Shown here: positions 1 to 9,141 of the stretch, piece by piece | Layout: the number at the start of each line of letters is the position of its first letter | How positions within the stretch are numbered: position 1 is the stretch's first letter | Assembly: GCF_019656655.1 (NCBI RefSeq) | Contig: NZ_BPMV01000002.1 | Span: forward strand, 186,001 to 250,000 | Length of the DNA: 64,000 nt | Source: Tsukamurella sp. TY48 | Lineage (GTDB): Bacteria; Actinomycetota; Actinomycetes; Mycobacteriales; Mycobacteriaceae | Direction of reading: 5' to 3' | Made by a program: the position numbers and the translations under genes | The notes under the pieces: model-generated | Databases searched by the model: none | Told to the model about the DNA's origin: nothing | The model's input: the letters and a program-made list of their open reading frames with translations, nothing else

Positions 1-43
1 ACCACGCGCACGCGGCGGACCGGCGTCGTCGAGCGGTGGTCAT
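1..43 (-). CDS. Possible N-terminus of a divergent gene, cut by the window edge
   Basis: An ATG at 43 reading leftward opens a frame with no stop to the window edge (14 codons, arginine-rich). A TAGGAT hexamer at 52-57 ends 8 nt before the ATG, the leaderless-promoter layout seen at many genes here. Divergent placement from rbpA is consistent with a gene start. Too little is visible to name a product. Confidence 0.3.
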   Translation of the reverse strand, partial: MTTARRRRSAACAW

Positions 44-62
44 GGCCGCTCATCCTAGCCGG

Positions 63-100
63 TAGACTGGGAATGTTCGGCGTACGGCGATCGTTGGGAG
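63..100 (+). promoter_or_regulatory. rbpA promoter -10 and ribosome binding site
   Basis: TAGACT at 63-68 fits the actinobacterial -10 consensus TANNNT and predicts a transcript start near 75. GGGAG at 96-100 lies 4 nt before the rbpA ATG, so this gene probably has a roughly 30-nt leader, unlike the leaderless genes elsewhere in the window. No convincing -35 is seen. Confidence 0.5.
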
Positions 101-104
101 AAGC

Positions 105-440
105 ATGGCAGATCGAGTTCTACGGGGCAGCCGCCTGGGTGCGGTGAGCTATGAGACGGATCGGGACCACGACCTCGCTCCGCGGCGGATCGCGCGATAC
201 CGCACCGACAACGGTGAAGAGTTCGACGTACCGTTCGCGGACGACGCGGAGATCCCCGGTACCTGGCTGTGCAAGAACGGCCTGGAGGGCACGCTGATCG
301 ACGGCGTGGTGCCCGAGGAGAAGAAGGTCAAGCCCCCGCGTACCCACTGGGACATGCTGCTCGAGCGGCGGTCCGAGGGCGAGCTGGAGGAGCTGCTCAA
401 GGAGCGGCTCGACCTGCTCAAGGCGCGTCGCGGCAAGTGA
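105..440 (+). CDS. rbpA: RNA polymerase-binding protein RbpA
   Basis: RbpA is the actinobacterial transcription activator that binds the beta' subunit and the principal sigma factor and stabilises the open promoter complex. The 111-residue product has the family's usual length. It shows the N-terminal MADRVLRGSRLGAVSYE tail, the central beta-barrel core with RYRTDNGEEFDVPFADDAE and TWLCKNG, and the C-terminal charged helix rich in Glu, Arg and Leu that contacts sigma. The start is fixed by the GGGAG ribosome site at 96-100. Position matches Rv2050 in M. tuberculosis, next to ppm1. A strong hairpin follows the gene. Identification is secure from sequence and synteny. Confidence 0.97.
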   Translation: MADRVLRGSRLGAVSYETDRDHDLAPRRIARYRTDNGEEFDVPFADDAEIPGTWLCKNGLEGTLIDGVVPEEKKVKPPRTHWDMLLERRSEGELEELLKERLDLLKARRGK

Positions 441-457
441 CCTGAGAAACCACGAGA

Positions 458-485
458 AAGGGCCCCGGAGAAATCCGGGGCCCTT
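458..485. terminator. Bidirectional intrinsic-type terminator between rbpA and ppm
   Basis: A perfect 12-bp GC-rich stem, arms 458-469 and 474-485, closes a GAAA tetraloop at 470-473. The arms begin with AAGGGCCCC, so a short A/T step flanks each side. It lies between the convergent rbpA and ppm genes and could stop both transcripts. There is no long U-tract, as is common in high-GC actinobacteria. Confidence 0.85.
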
Positions 486-544
486 CTTCGTGCGCGCGAC
501 GCCGCCCGCTCAGCGGGCGGCGGCCCCGCGCAGCGGCCGAAGAC

Positions 545-1306
545 TCAGCGGCCGAGGCGGCGCTGCACCTTGCGCTTGCGGGCCTGGAACCCCCACTTCG
601 GGACCAGGGTGGCCGCCTCCTTGAAGATGGAGCCGCTCATCTTGGAATCGCCGATGGTCCGCTCGGTGAAGGTGATGGGCACCTCGACCACGGTGTATCC
701 GGCCTGCACGGCGCGCCAGGTGAGGTCGATCTGGAAGCTGTAGCCGAGCGATTCGACACTGTCGAGGCCGAGTCCCTCGAGCGTCTCGCGGCGGAAGGCC
801 TTGTAGCCACCCGTGATGTCCCGGATCCGCGTGCCCAGCATGATCTGGCTGTAGACGTTGCCGCCGCGGGAGATGATCTGTCGCGACAGCGGCCAGTTCA
901 CGGTCTTGCCGCCGGGCACGTAGCGCGAGCCGATCACCAGATCGGCGCCCGCGTCGATCGCGTCCAGGTGCCGGTACAGCTGCTCCGGGGCGTGCGAGCC
1001 GTCGGCGTCCATCTCGACCACCACGCGGTAGTCACGATCGAGCGCCCACTTGAAACCGGCGATGTACGCGCCGCCGAGGCCGTTCTTCTCCGAGCGGTGC
1101 AGCACGTGCACGCGGGGATCGGCGGCAGCCATCTCGTCGGCCTTCTCCCCCGTCCCGTCCGGGCTGCTGTCGTCGACCACGAGGACGTCGACGTCCGGCT
1201 GGGCGCGGTGCAGGCGACCCACGATGAGCGGCAGGTTCTCCAGCTCGTTGTAGGTGGGGATGATCACCAGCGTCTTCGACGAGGGAGACGACGGCTGCTC
1301 GGTCAT
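545..1306 (-). CDS. ppm1: Polyprenol monophosphomannose synthase (GT2 family)
   Basis: Transfers mannose from GDP-mannose to polyprenyl phosphate, giving the mannosyl donor for lipoarabinomannan, lipomannan and protein mannosylation. The 253-residue product has the GT-A fold signatures of Dpm1 enzymes: [13 protein letters not shown] near the N-terminus, [10 protein letters not shown], and the metal-binding [13 protein letters not shown] at 1306 was chosen over an upstream in-frame start because the GT2 fold begins 12 residues later and the ATG overlaps the lnt stop (ATGA). In M. tuberculosis the same catalytic domain is fused to the Lnt-like domain in Ppm1; here they are separate, overlapping genes as in M. 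smegmatis. Confidence 0.95.
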   Translation of the reverse strand: MTEQPSSPSSKTLVIIPTYNELENLPLIVGRLHRAQPDVDVLVVDDSSPDGTGEKADEMAAADPRVHVLHRSEKNGLGGAYIAGFKWALDRDYRVVVEMDADGSHAPEQLYRHLDAIDAGADLVIGSRYVPGGKTVNWPLSRQIISRGGNVYSQIMLGTRIRDITGGYKAFRRETLEGLGLDSVESLGYSFQIDLTWRAVQAGYTVVEVPITFTERTIGDSKMSGSIFKEAATLVPKWGFQARKRKVQRRLGR

Positions 1307-2886
1307 GTGGTTCCTTGGTCTGCTGTGGGCCGGTCTGCTGTGGAGTGGTCCGATGCGGGCTGGGTGAAACGCCATCCATCCTGCCTTATGGCGATGGCGA
1401 TCCCGCACAGGGTGAGCACCAACAGTGCGATGTTCCCCCACTCGCCCAGTCGGGCGGCCGGGGTGCGGCCCTCGCGCAGGGCGATGGTCTCCACCAGATG
1501 GTCGGCGGTCCAGATACGGGTGTTCTGCGCGATCGTGCCGTCGGGACGCACGAAGGCGCTCACTCCGGTGGTCGCGGCCACCATCACATCGCGATCGAGT
1601 TCGACGGCCCGGACCTGCGACATGCCCAGCTGTTGCCAGGTCATGCCCGTGCGCCCGAAGGTGGCGTTGTTGGTGGGCACCGTGAGCAGCTGCGCCCCGT
1701 TCGCCACGGACATCCGCAACGAGCGGTCGAAGGCCACCTCGTAGCAGGTCGCGACGCCGAGCGGCAGCGGCGGACCGTCGCCGCGGCGGGGATGCACCAC
1801 CCCGTCGCCGGTGCCGGGGGTGAAGTTGTTGGCCATGTCGACGTAGCTGGAGAACAGGCGGAAGAAGTCGCGCATCGGCATGGTCTCGCCGAAGGGCTGC
1901 AGGATGGCCTTGTCGTGCCGCTCCACCGGGCCCTCGGCGGTCATCAGGATCATGCTGTTGTAGTAGCGGCCGGTGTCGTCGTAGTGCACGCTGCCCACCA
2001 GGATCGGCGCCCCCACCTCCGCCGCGGCGGCGCGCATCCGGGCATCCACCGAGGGATCACGCTCCGGGGAGACGTCCGAGGAGTTCTCGGGCCACACCAC
2101 CACGTCCGGTTGCGGTTGCCGCCCGGCGCGGATCTCCGCGGCCAGCCGCCGCGTCTCCTCCAGGTGATTGGTGAGCACGGCCTCGCGCTGGGTGGCCACG
2201 TCCCAGCGCTGCTCGGGTACGTTGCCCTGGATCGCGGCCACCGTCACCGTGCGTCCGGGCGACGGTGCGCCCACCGTCGGCCAGGCCGCGGCCGCCCCGG
2301 CCACCACGATCAGTGCCGCGGCGGCGGGCACGGCGTAGCCACGGGCCGCGCCCCGGCGCCACGCGGTGAGTGCGGCCGCCGCGAGGGCGGTGCCGAGCAG
2401 GGCCACCGCGAAGGAGAGGCCGGGTGCGCCCACGAACCGGGCCAGCGAGACCAGGGGTGAGTCGCCCTGGCTGAACGCGAGCCGGCCCCAGGGGAAGCCG
2501 CCGAACGGGAAGGAGGACCGCGCCCACTCGGCGACGGTGAAGGCCGCGGCCACCCAGACCGGGGCGCCCGGCACGCGGGTCAGGCGCGCCGCGAGCACGC
2601 CGAAGGCCCCGTAGAAGATCGAGCAGGCGATCGCGAGTCCGATCCACGGGAGCGCGCCGACCATGCTGTCGATCCACTTCAGGAGCGGGACGAACTGCCC
2701 GAGCCCGGCGAGCAGGCCGTAGCCGAAGCCGGCGCGCGGCCGCGTCCGGTCCGGCAGCGCGAGCACGGCGTACAGCACGCCGATGCCGATCGGGGCGAGC
2801 CACCACAGGCCGGTGGGTGGGAACGCGAAGTAGAGGGCGAGGCCCGCGGCGAGGCTCGCGAGCGATCGCGCCAGCACGGCGGTCAC
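1303..2886 (-). CDS. lnt: Apolipoprotein N-acyltransferase
   Basis: Adds the third acyl chain to the N-terminal cysteine of lipoproteins on the outer face of the membrane; in mycobacteria this partner also supports polyprenol mannosylation. The 527-residue protein has an N-terminal multi-span membrane region of about 200 residues, then a nitrilase-type domain. The catalytic Glu is in VWPENSSD, the Lys in [10 protein letters not shown] and the Cys in VATCYEVAF, matching the E. coli Lnt triad. A last membrane span sits near the C-terminus. GTG at 2886 was chosen because it overlaps the amidohydrolase stop (GTGA). The gene overlaps ppm by 4 nt, so all three are probably one operon. Confidence 0.93.
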   Translation of the reverse strand: MTAVLARSLASLAAGLALYFAFPPTGLWWLAPIGIGVLYAVLALPDRTRPRAGFGYGLLAGLGQFVPLLKWIDSMVGALPWIGLAIACSIFYGAFGVLAARLTRVPGAPVWVAAAFTVAEWARSSFPFGGFPWGRLAFSQGDSPLVSLARFVGAPGLSFAVALLGTALAAAALTAWRRGAARGYAVPAAAALIVVAGAAAAWPTVGAPSPGRTVTVAAIQGNVPEQRWDVATQREAVLTNHLEETRRLAAEIRAGRQPQPDVVVWPENSSDVSPERDPSVDARMRAAAAEVGAPILVGSVHYDDTGRYYNSMILMTAEGPVERHDKAILQPFGETMPMRDFFRLFSSYVDMANNFTPGTGDGVVHPRRGDGPPLPLGVATCYEVAFDRSLRMSVANGAQLLTVPTNNATFGRTGMTWQQLGMSQVRAVELDRDVMVAATTGVSAFVRPDGTIAQNTRIWTADHLVETIALREGRTPAARLGEWGNIALLVLTLCGIAIAIRQDGWRFTQPASDHSTADRPTADQGTT

Positions 2887-4445
2887 GCCGCGAACACCGT
2901 CCGTCCGTCGATCACCGTGCGCAGGCAGCGCGGCAGGCGGGCTCCCGGCGCCAGATCGGGCAGCGGGGCCACGCCCGCGCGCGGATCGGTGGACCAGCGC
3001 TGCACCGCGTCCGACGGTGCCCGCACCACCAGTTCGTCGGCGTCCCACACGGCGAACGATGCGGGCGCGCCGGGAACGAGGGTGCCGGCGATGCCGTCGC
3101 GCACTCCCCCGGCCCGCCAGGCCCCGCGGGTCGCTGCGGCGAAGGCGGCGCGGGGCGAGATGGCGCTGCCGGGCGTGTGGTGCTGGGTGGCGGCGCGCAG
3201 TGTGGCCCACGGGTCCAGCGGTGTGACCGGGGAATCCGACGACAGCGCGAGCGGCACCGCGTTGCGGGCCAACAGCGCGAAATCGTTGAGGGTAGCGGCG
3301 CGCTCGGCGCCCAGGCGCATCGCGTACATGCCCTCGGTGCCGCCCCAGAAGGCGTCGAACAGGGGCTGCATCGAGGCGATGACGCCCCAGTCCCCCAGTC
3401 GCTTCGCCTGATCGGCGGTCACCATCTCGGCGTGTTCGATGCGATGCGCGCAGGAGGCCACCCGCGGGCCGCCGAACCGCTCGACGGCGGCGGCGAAGCC
3501 GGCCACGATCCGGGCCGTCGCGGCGTCGCCGATGGCGTGGAAGCCGGCCTGGATTCCGGCCTCGGTGCACGCCAGGATGTGGTTCGTCACGGTCTCGTCG
3601 TCGAGGTAGGAGACGCCGTGGGTGTCGGCGTCGGCGTAGGGCTCGAGCAGCAGGGCGGTGTGGCTGCCGAGCGAGCCGTCCACGAACAGGTCGCCGGCCA
3701 GCCCGTCGGCGCGGGTGCGGGCCAGCAGGGCGCGGGCGTGCTCGGCGTCCCGGGCGGGTTCCCCCCAGTACCGGCGCACGTGGACCGGATGATCGAGACC
3801 CGCGAGGAGCGCGAAATCCCGCTCGCCGGCGATGTCCGGGCCCGAGTTCTCGTGCACGGCGACGATGCCCGCGCGGGCCGCCGCGTCGAGGGCGGCGGTC
3901 TGTGCCGCGGTGATCTGGACATCGGTGAGCGCGGCGATCGCGGCCGCGCGGACGGCGTGGTGCGCGGCGGCGGTCAGCGGACCGTCGGGCGAGTAGCCGG
4001 CCAGCTCGGCGAGGTCGGGCACCAGGGCGCGGAGGGCGGTGCTGGCCTGTGCGGAGTGTTCATCGATGCGCGCGGCGTAGATGATGCGGTCCCCGGGCAG
4101 GTCGGTGCGCAGCAGCGGGGTGTCCCACGCGGTGTCGTCCCAGCCGCGTGCCAGGACCGCGCCGCCGAGCGTGCCCTGCAGCGTGGCGACCACGGCGTCC
4201 CTGGGCCCGGACAGGTCGAGTCCGGTGAGCGCCAGTCCTGTGGCGGTGAGGTGCACGTGGGTGTCGACGAAGCCGGGGGCGACGAAGGCGCCGTCGAGTT
4301 CGGTGACCCGGGCATCCGGATGCAGGGCCCGCGCCGCCTGATCCTCACCGATCCAGCTGATGAGGCCGTTCTCCACGGCGATCGCGGTGGCCGTGGTGGA
4401 GGCGGGTGTGTAGATGCGCCCGCCGACGAGGAGTTCCGTGCTCAC
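2883..4445 (-). CDS. YtcJ-like metal-dependent amidohydrolase (amidohydrolase_3)
   Basis: A 520-residue amidohydrolase-superfamily protein, probably cytoplasmic, with unknown substrate. Visible signatures are the N-terminal beta-sandwich strand followed by GFVDTHVHLTATG (metal-binding HxH), the inner-barrel FHAIGDAA and HRIEHAEMV histidines, and the late SSDSPVTPLDPW segment typical of YtcJ/amidohydrolase_3 members. GTG at 4445 places residue 1 right before the conserved TELLVGGRIYTP opening. A CAGACT box ends 6 nt upstream, compatible with a leaderless mRNA. It heads the lnt-ppm unit, whose genes overlap by 4 nt each. No known link to lipoprotein acylation. Confidence 0.85.
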   Translation of the reverse strand: MSTELLVGGRIYTPASTTATAIAVENGLISWIGEDQAARALHPDARVTELDGAFVAPGFVDTHVHLTATGLALTGLDLSGPRDAVVATLQGTLGGAVLARGWDDTAWDTPLLRTDLPGDRIIYAARIDEHSAQASTALRALVPDLAELAGYSPDGPLTAAAHHAVRAAAIAALTDVQITAAQTAALDAAARAGIVAVHENSGPDIAGERDFALLAGLDHPVHVRRYWGEPARDAEHARALLARTRADGLAGDLFVDGSLGSHTALLLEPYADADTHGVSYLDDETVTNHILACTEAGIQAGFHAIGDAATARIVAGFAAAVERFGGPRVASCAHRIEHAEMVTADQAKRLGDWGVIASMQPLFDAFWGGTEGMYAMRLGAERAATLNDFALLARNAVPLALSSDSPVTPLDPWATLRAATQHHTPGSAISPRAAFAAATRGAWRAGGVRDGIAGTLVPGAPASFAVWDADELVVRAPSDAVQRWSTDPRAGVAPLPDLAPGARLPRCLRTVIDGRTVFAA

Positions 4446-4464
4446 CCCTAGAGTCTGCCAAGCG

Positions 4465-5010
4465 CTACGCCGGCGGCAGCTCCCGGTATCCGGGACGGGG
4501 ACCGGCGGACGATCCGGCGTCCACCACGACACCGTCCACGGTGCCGTCGGCGGCGCCCTGCGTGGCGTGGTCGTCGACCGAGCCGTCGACCACGGTGCCG
4601 AAGCCGCGCGGTTGCCCGGCGAGCACGGTCACCAGGCCGGACTCCTCGACGAAGTGCGCGATGCGCTTGGCGCCCACGTACGCGGCCACCGGGCGGATCA
4701 CGGCGCGGACCGGCTTGACCAGCAGCACCAGGCCGAGCGCGGTGCTCACCACGCCGGGCACGGCGAGCAGGAACACCGACGCGGCGAGCAGCGCCGTGTC
4801 CATCAGGGCGGGCCCCGCGGACTTGCGCCCGTCGAGGGCCGCACCGAGGTCGCGCAGCACGCCCGCGGCGGTGCGCCGCAGCATGAGGACGCCGATGGCG
4901 GTCGCGGCGATCACGGTGAGCAGTGCCCAGCCGAACCCGAGCCACGCGACGAGGCCCGCGAACGCCGCGATCTCCACGACGAAGTAGGTCAGGAACGCAA
5001 AGAGCTTCAT
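4465..5010 (-). CDS. fxsA: FxsA family membrane protein
   Basis: A 181-residue FxsA-family protein; the E. coli member is a cytoplasmic-membrane protein that relieves phage T7 exclusion by the F plasmid, but the housekeeping role is unknown. The sequence starts with two hydrophobic spans (about residues 2-45), a basic loop with LRRTAAG, then a long hydrophobic pair around residues 70-105 containing the family motif VPGVVSTALGLVLL. The tail after residue 135 is hydrophilic. It corresponds to Rv2053c in position. It lies 19 nt upstream of the amidohydrolase start on the same strand and may be co-transcribed. Confidence 0.85.
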   Translation of the reverse strand: MKLFAFLTYFVVEIAAFAGLVAWLGFGWALLTVIAATAIGVLMLRRTAAGVLRDLGAALDGRKSAGPALMDTALLAASVFLLAVPGVVSTALGLVLLVKPVRAVIRPVAAYVGAKRIAHFVEESGLVTVLAGQPRGFGTVVDGSVDDHATQGAADGTVDGVVVDAGSSAGPRPGYRELPPA

Positions 5011-5049
5011 GCCCTGTACAACGGGCGAACCGGGCGAATGGTTCCCGCG

Positions 5050-8000
5050 TCAGCGGTCCTCGAGATCGCCCTCGGTGTCGAGGTACACCTGCTGCAGGTC
5101 GGCGAGGAGCTGCGGATCGGGCTCCTTCCACAGCTCGCGTTGCGAGGCCTCCAGCAGCCGCTCGGCGATGCCGTGCAGCGCCCACGGGTTCGACTCCTCC
5201 ATGAACTTCCGGTTCTCGGGGTCGAGCACGTAGTTCTGCGTGAGCGTCTCGTACATCCAGTCGGCCATCACGCCGGCGGTGGCGTCGAAACCGAAGAGGT
5301 AGTCGACGGTGGCCGCCATCTCGAAGGCGCCCTTGTAACCGTGCCGGCGCATGGCCGCCATCCAGCGCGGATTCACCACCCGGGCGCGGAAGACGCGGGT
5401 GGTCTCCTCGTTCAGGGTCCGGGTGCGCACGCTGTCCGGGCGGGTGGAATCGCCGACGTAGGCCTCCGGGTCGGAGCCGGTCAGATGACGCACCGTGGCC
5501 ACCATGCCGCCGTGGTACTGGAAGTAGTCGTCGGAATCGGCGATGTCGTGCTCGCGGGTGTCGATGTTCTTCGCCGCCACGGCGATCCGCCGGTACGCCG
5601 ACCGCATGTCGTCGGCGGCCGGTGCACCGTCGAGCCCGCGACCGTACGCGTAACCGCCCCACGCGGTGTACACCTCGGCGAGGTCGGCGTCGGTGCGCCA
5701 GTTCTTCGAGTCGATCAGCTGCAGCAGTCCGGCGCCGTAGGTGCCGGGCTTGGAGCCGAAGACGCGGGTGGTGGCCCGACGGGGATCGCCGTGCTCGGCC
5801 AGCGCGGCGCGGGTGTGGGCGGCCACGTAGTTCTGTTCGTCGGACTCGTCGAGCTGTGCGACCAGCTGGACCGCATCGTCGAGCATCGCCACGACGTGCG
5901 GGAAGGCGTCGCGGAAGAAGCCGGAGATGCGCACGGTGACGTCGATGCGGGGGCGGCCCAGCTCCTCCAGGCCGATCACCTCGAGGCCGGACACCCGGCG
6001 GGACTGCTCGTCCCACACAGGGGTCACGCCGACCAGTGCCAGCACCTCGGCGATGTCGTCGCCCGCGGTGCGCATGGCGGAGGTTCCCCACACCGACAGG
6101 CCCACCGACTTCGGGTACTCGCCGTGCTCGCCGAGGTACCGCGCGATCAGGGACTCCGCGAGTTCCTGCCCGGTGGCCCAGGCCAGCCGCGAGGGCACCG
6201 CCTTCGGGTCGACGGAGTAGAAGTTGCGGCCCGTGGGCAGCACGTTCACCAGTCCGCGCAGCGGCGAGCCCGACGGTCCGGCGGGGACGAAACCGCCGTC
6301 CAGTGCCCGCAGCACGTGATCGATCTCGTCGCCGGTGCGGCGCAGCCGCGGCACCATCTCGGTAGCCGCGAACTCCAGCACCTTCGTCACGGCCGGATCG
6401 TCGCTGATCGCGGCCACCGCGGCCGGATCCCAGTCGGTAGCCGCGGCCGCGAACACCAGCTCGCGGGCGCGGGCCTCGAATTCATCGGTCTGCGCCTTCG
6501 AGGCGGACCCGTCCTCGTCCATGCCCAGGGCCTCGCGCAGGCCGGGTGTGTGCACCGCGCCGGCCCACATCTGCTTGGCGCGCAGCATGGCCAGCACCAG
6601 ATCGGACTCCGCATCCCCCGATGGTGCCGCGCCCAGGATGTGCAGGCCGTCGCGGATCTGGACGTCCTTGATCTCGCAGAGCCAGCCGTCGACGTGCAGG
6701 ATCATGTCGTCGAAGGAATCCTCGTCGGGCTGATCGGTGAGCCCCAGGTCGTGGTCGAGCTTCGCGGCCTGCAGCAGGGTCCAGATCTGCTGCCGGATCA
6801 TCGGCAGCTTCGCCGGGTCGAGGCTGGCGACGTTGGCGTACTCGTCGAGGTGCTGCTCCAAGCGCGCGATGTCGCCGTAGCTCTCGGCGCGGGCCATCGG
6901 CGGGATCAGGTGATCGACCAGCACCGCGTGCGCGCGACGCTTCGCCTGCGTGCCCTCGCCGGGGTCGTTGACCAGGAACGGGTAGATCAGCGGGAGATCG
7001 CCGAGAGCGGCGTCGGTGCCGCAGTCGGCCGACATGCCGAGCGTCTTCCCCGGCAGCCACTCCAGGTTGCCGTGTTTGCCGAGGTGCACCACGGCGTCGG
7101 CGCCGAAGCCGCCGTCGGCCTCGGCCGCCGCGAGCCAGCGGTAGCTGGCCAGGTAGTGGTGGCTCGGCGGTAGGTCGGGATCGTGATAGATGGCCACGGG
7201 GTTCTCGCCGAAGCCGCGCGGCGGCTGCACCATGACCACGAGGTTGCCGAATCGCAGGGCGGCGATGGCGATCTCGTCCGCGGCGGTGGTGAACAGCGAG
7301 CCGGGCGCCTCGCCCCAGTGTTCGGTGACGGAGTCGCGCAGGCCCTGCGGGAGCGTGGCGAACCACTGTCGGTAGGTGTCCGCGGGCACCGTGATCTCGG
7401 TGGCCTCGAGGCGCTCGTCGGAGAGCCAGTCGGGGTCCTGTCCGCCGCGGGCGATGAGAGCGTGGATGAAGGCATCGGAATCGTCGGCGGCCAATCCGGG
7501 GATCGCCTCGGCCGGGCCGAAGTCGTAGCCCGCGTCGAGGAGCCGGCGGAGCAACTCCAGCGCGGACTTCGGCGTGTCCAGGCCGACGGCGTTGCCGATG
7601 CGGGCGTGTTTGGTGGGGTACGCCGAGAGCAACAGCGCGATCCGCTTATCGGGGTTCGGAACCGACCGCAGCCGCGCGTGTCGCAGCGCGAGCCCGGCCA
7701 CGCGATCCGCGCGCTCGGCGTCCGGGACGTACGCGGGCAGGCCGTCGTCGCCGATCTCCTTGAACGAGAAGGGCACGGTGATGATGCGGCCGTCGAACTC
7801 CGGGATCGCGACCTGTGTCGCCACGTCCAGCGGGCTCAGCCCGTCGTCGCTGCCCTGCCACTGTTCGCGCGAGGTGGTCAGCGCCAGCGCCTGCAGGATC
7901 GGGATGTTCAGTGCGGCCAGGCGGCCCACGTCCCAGGACTCGTCGTCGCCGCCCGCCGCGGCGCCCGCGGCGTTCACCCCGCCGGCCGCGAGCACGGTGA

Positions 8001-8622
8001 CCACGAGTGTGTCGAGGGTGGCGAGCTCGGCGAAGAGCGCATCGTCGGCGGCGCGCAGCGAGGCGCAGAAGATCGGGACGGCCGTGCCGCCCTGCGCTTC
8101 GATGGCCGCGGCGAGCGCGTCGATGTAGGCGGTGTTCCCGGCCAGGTGCTGGGCCCGGTAGTAGAGGATCCCGATCCGGGGACCGGTGCCCGCGGGCCGC
8201 TCGACGACACCCCACTGCGGCGCGGCGACCGGCGGTGCGAAGCCCTTGCCGGTCAGCAGGATGGTGTCGGACAGGAAGTCGTGCAGCTGCGCCAGGTTCT
8301 CGGGGCCGCCCTCGGCGAGGTAGGCGTGCGCCTGGGTGGCGACGCCGGCCGCCACGGTCGAGGCCTCCATCAGATCGGCGTCCGGTGCCTGCTCCCCCGA
8401 GACCACGACGACGGGCTTGCCGCTCGCCGCCAGCGCGTCGAGCCCCGCCTCCCAGTAGCGGCGTCCGCCGAGGATGCGCACCACCACGATGTCGGCACCG
8501 TCCAGCAGTGCGGGCAGGTCCAGGTCCACGCTGATCCGGGCCGGGTTGGCCCAACGGTACGGCGCGCCACTGGCCTTCGCGCTGAGCAGATCGGTGTCGG
8601 AGGTCGAGAGCAGGAGGATCAC
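5050..8622 (-). CDS. cobN: Cobaltochelatase subunit CobN
   Basis: The large subunit of the aerobic ATP-dependent cobaltochelatase, which inserts cobalt into hydrogenobyrinic acid a,c-diamide with help from CobS/CobT-type AAA proteins (not in this window). The 1,190 residues match the family length (M. tuberculosis Rv2062c is similar). Recognisable segments include VVHLGKHGNLEWLPGK, the YPFLVNDPGEGTQAKRR stretch and the late EESNPWALHGIAERLLEA, all typical of CobN/BchH. GTG at 8622 is supported by a TAGGGT -10 ending 7 nt upstream, implying a leaderless transcript separate from the upstream hotdog gene. It faces away from the cobG-cobH-cobIJ set 2.4 kb away. Confidence 0.96.
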   Translation of the reverse strand: MILLLSTSDTDLLSAKASGAPYRWANPARISVDLDLPALLDGADIVVVRILGGRRYWEAGLDALAASGKPVVVVSGEQAPDADLMEASTVAAGVATQAHAYLAEGGPENLAQLHDFLSDTILLTGKGFAPPVAAPQWGVVERPAGTGPRIGILYYRAQHLAGNTAYIDALAAAIEAQGGTAVPIFCASLRAADDALFAELATLDTLVVTVLAAGGVNAAGAAAGGDDESWDVGRLAALNIPILQALALTTSREQWQGSDDGLSPLDVATQVAIPEFDGRIITVPFSFKEIGDDGLPAYVPDAERADRVAGLALRHARLRSVPNPDKRIALLLSAYPTKHARIGNAVGLDTPKSALELLRRLLDAGYDFGPAEAIPGLAADDSDAFIHALIARGGQDPDWLSDERLEATEITVPADTYRQWFATLPQGLRDSVTEHWGEAPGSLFTTAADEIAIAALRFGNLVVMVQPPRGFGENPVAIYHDPDLPPSHHYLASYRWLAAAEADGGFGADAVVHLGKHGNLEWLPGKTLGMSADCGTDAALGDLPLIYPFLVNDPGEGTQAKRRAHAVLVDHLIPPMARAESYGDIARLEQHLDEYANVASLDPAKLPMIRQQIWTLLQAAKLDHDLGLTDQPDEDSFDDMILHVDGWLCEIKDVQIRDGLHILGAAPSGDAESDLVLAMLRAKQMWAGAVHTPGLREALGMDEDGSASKAQTDEFEARARELVFAAAATDWDPAAVAAISDDPAVTKVLEFAATEMVPRLRRTGDEIDHVLRALDGGFVPAGPSGSPLRGLVNVLPTGRNFYSVDPKAVPSRLAWATGQELAESLIARYLGEHGEYPKSVGLSVWGTSAMRTAGDDIAEVLALVGVTPVWDEQSRRVSGLEVIGLEELGRPRIDVTVRISGFFRDAFPHVVAMLDDAVQLVAQLDESDEQNYVAAHTRAALAEHGDPRRATTRVFGSKPGTYGAGLLQLIDSKNWRTDADLAEVYTAWGGYAYGRGLDGAPAADDMRSAYRRIAVAAKNIDTREHDIADSDDYFQYHGGMVATVRHLTGSDPEAYVGDSTRPDSVRTRTLNEETTRVFRARVVNPRWMAAMRRHGYKGAFEMAATVDYLFGFDATAGVMADWMYETLTQNYVLDPENRKFMEESNPWALHGIAERLLEASQRELWKEPDPQLLADLQQVYLDTEGDLEDR

Positions 8623-8629
8623 ATAGGCG

Positions 8630-8635
8630 ACCCTA
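8630..8635 (-). promoter_or_regulatory. cobN leaderless promoter -10 box
   Basis: TAGGGT read on the minus strand (TANNNT) is followed by 7 nt and then the cobN GTG at 8622. No Shine-Dalgarno sequence precedes the GTG, so transcription and translation probably start at the same base. Confidence 0.55.
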
Positions 8636-8658
8636 TCCTGCTGTCGGTGAGCCGGCTC

Positions 8659-9141
8659 TCAGAGCACGGCGCCGTGCATCACCACATCGCGGGAGGCCTG
8701 GTCGATGAGATCGGCGGGTACCTCATCGCCCCCGGCGTAGGCCACCACGCTGGAGGTCTCGATCCGGGCCTCATCGCCCACCGCCACGACGCAATCCACG
8801 GTGAACAGGTCGATTCCCGCCTTGGTGACGCGGTCGGTGATCCGGGCGCCGAGCGAGGCCACATCGCCGATCCGGATCGGCTCCACCTGCCGGACCGTCT
8901 GCGAGACGTGCAGGAGGCGGCCCACGTTGAAGTCGTCGATGACGTCGGCCATGAGCCGTGCCGCCACCTTGAACACGGGCTGCGCCACGATCAGCGGCGG
9001 GACGGCCGTGTCGTGCGGGATCACGCGGCTGTTCGCGTAGGGGACGTGCGATGCGCGCGTGGCACGCGCGTACGAGCGCACTCCCTCCGAATCGATAGCG
9101 TAGGTGTCCTCGAGCCAGACGGAGTAGTCGTCGCGGTTCAT
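8659..9141 (-). CDS. MaoC/HadA-like hotdog dehydratase-domain protein
   Basis: A 160-residue single-hotdog protein resembling the N-terminal half of MaoC-type (3R)-hydroxyacyl dehydratases (FAS1-like dehydratase, HadA/HadC type). The N-terminus has the conserved 'IDSEGVRSYARAT...' helix and a PPLIVAQPVF segment, followed by the VGRLLHVSQTVRQVEPIRIGD pattern of strands in the hotdog sheet (split here for description). It lacks an obvious catalytic D-x4-H motif, so it may be a structural or binding partner rather than an active subunit. ATG at 9141 overlaps the tetR stop (ATGA), so the two are translationally coupled. Substrate is unknown; the adjacent FabH suggests acyl-chain metabolism. Confidence 0.7.
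   Translation of the reverse strand: MNRDDYSVWLEDTYAIDSEGVRSYARATRASHVPYANSRVIPHDTAVPPLIVAQPVFKVAARLMADVIDDFNVGRLLHVSQTVRQVEPIRIGDVASLGARITDRVTKAGIDLFTVDCVVAVGDEARIETSSVVAYAGGDEVPADLIDQASRDVVMHGAVL

Noticed and set aside
1303-3570. Long 755-codon frame including lnt
   Set aside because: The first 228 codons are antisense-free but Arg-rich shadow of the amidohydrolase; the Lnt fold starts at GTG 2886, which overlaps the amidohydrolase stop.
8560-8580. GCCACTG as a possible cobalamin-riboswitch B12 box
   Set aside because: It lies inside the cobN coding sequence on the other strand and has no surrounding B12-box structure. No cobalamin riboswitch was found before any cob gene or metH.
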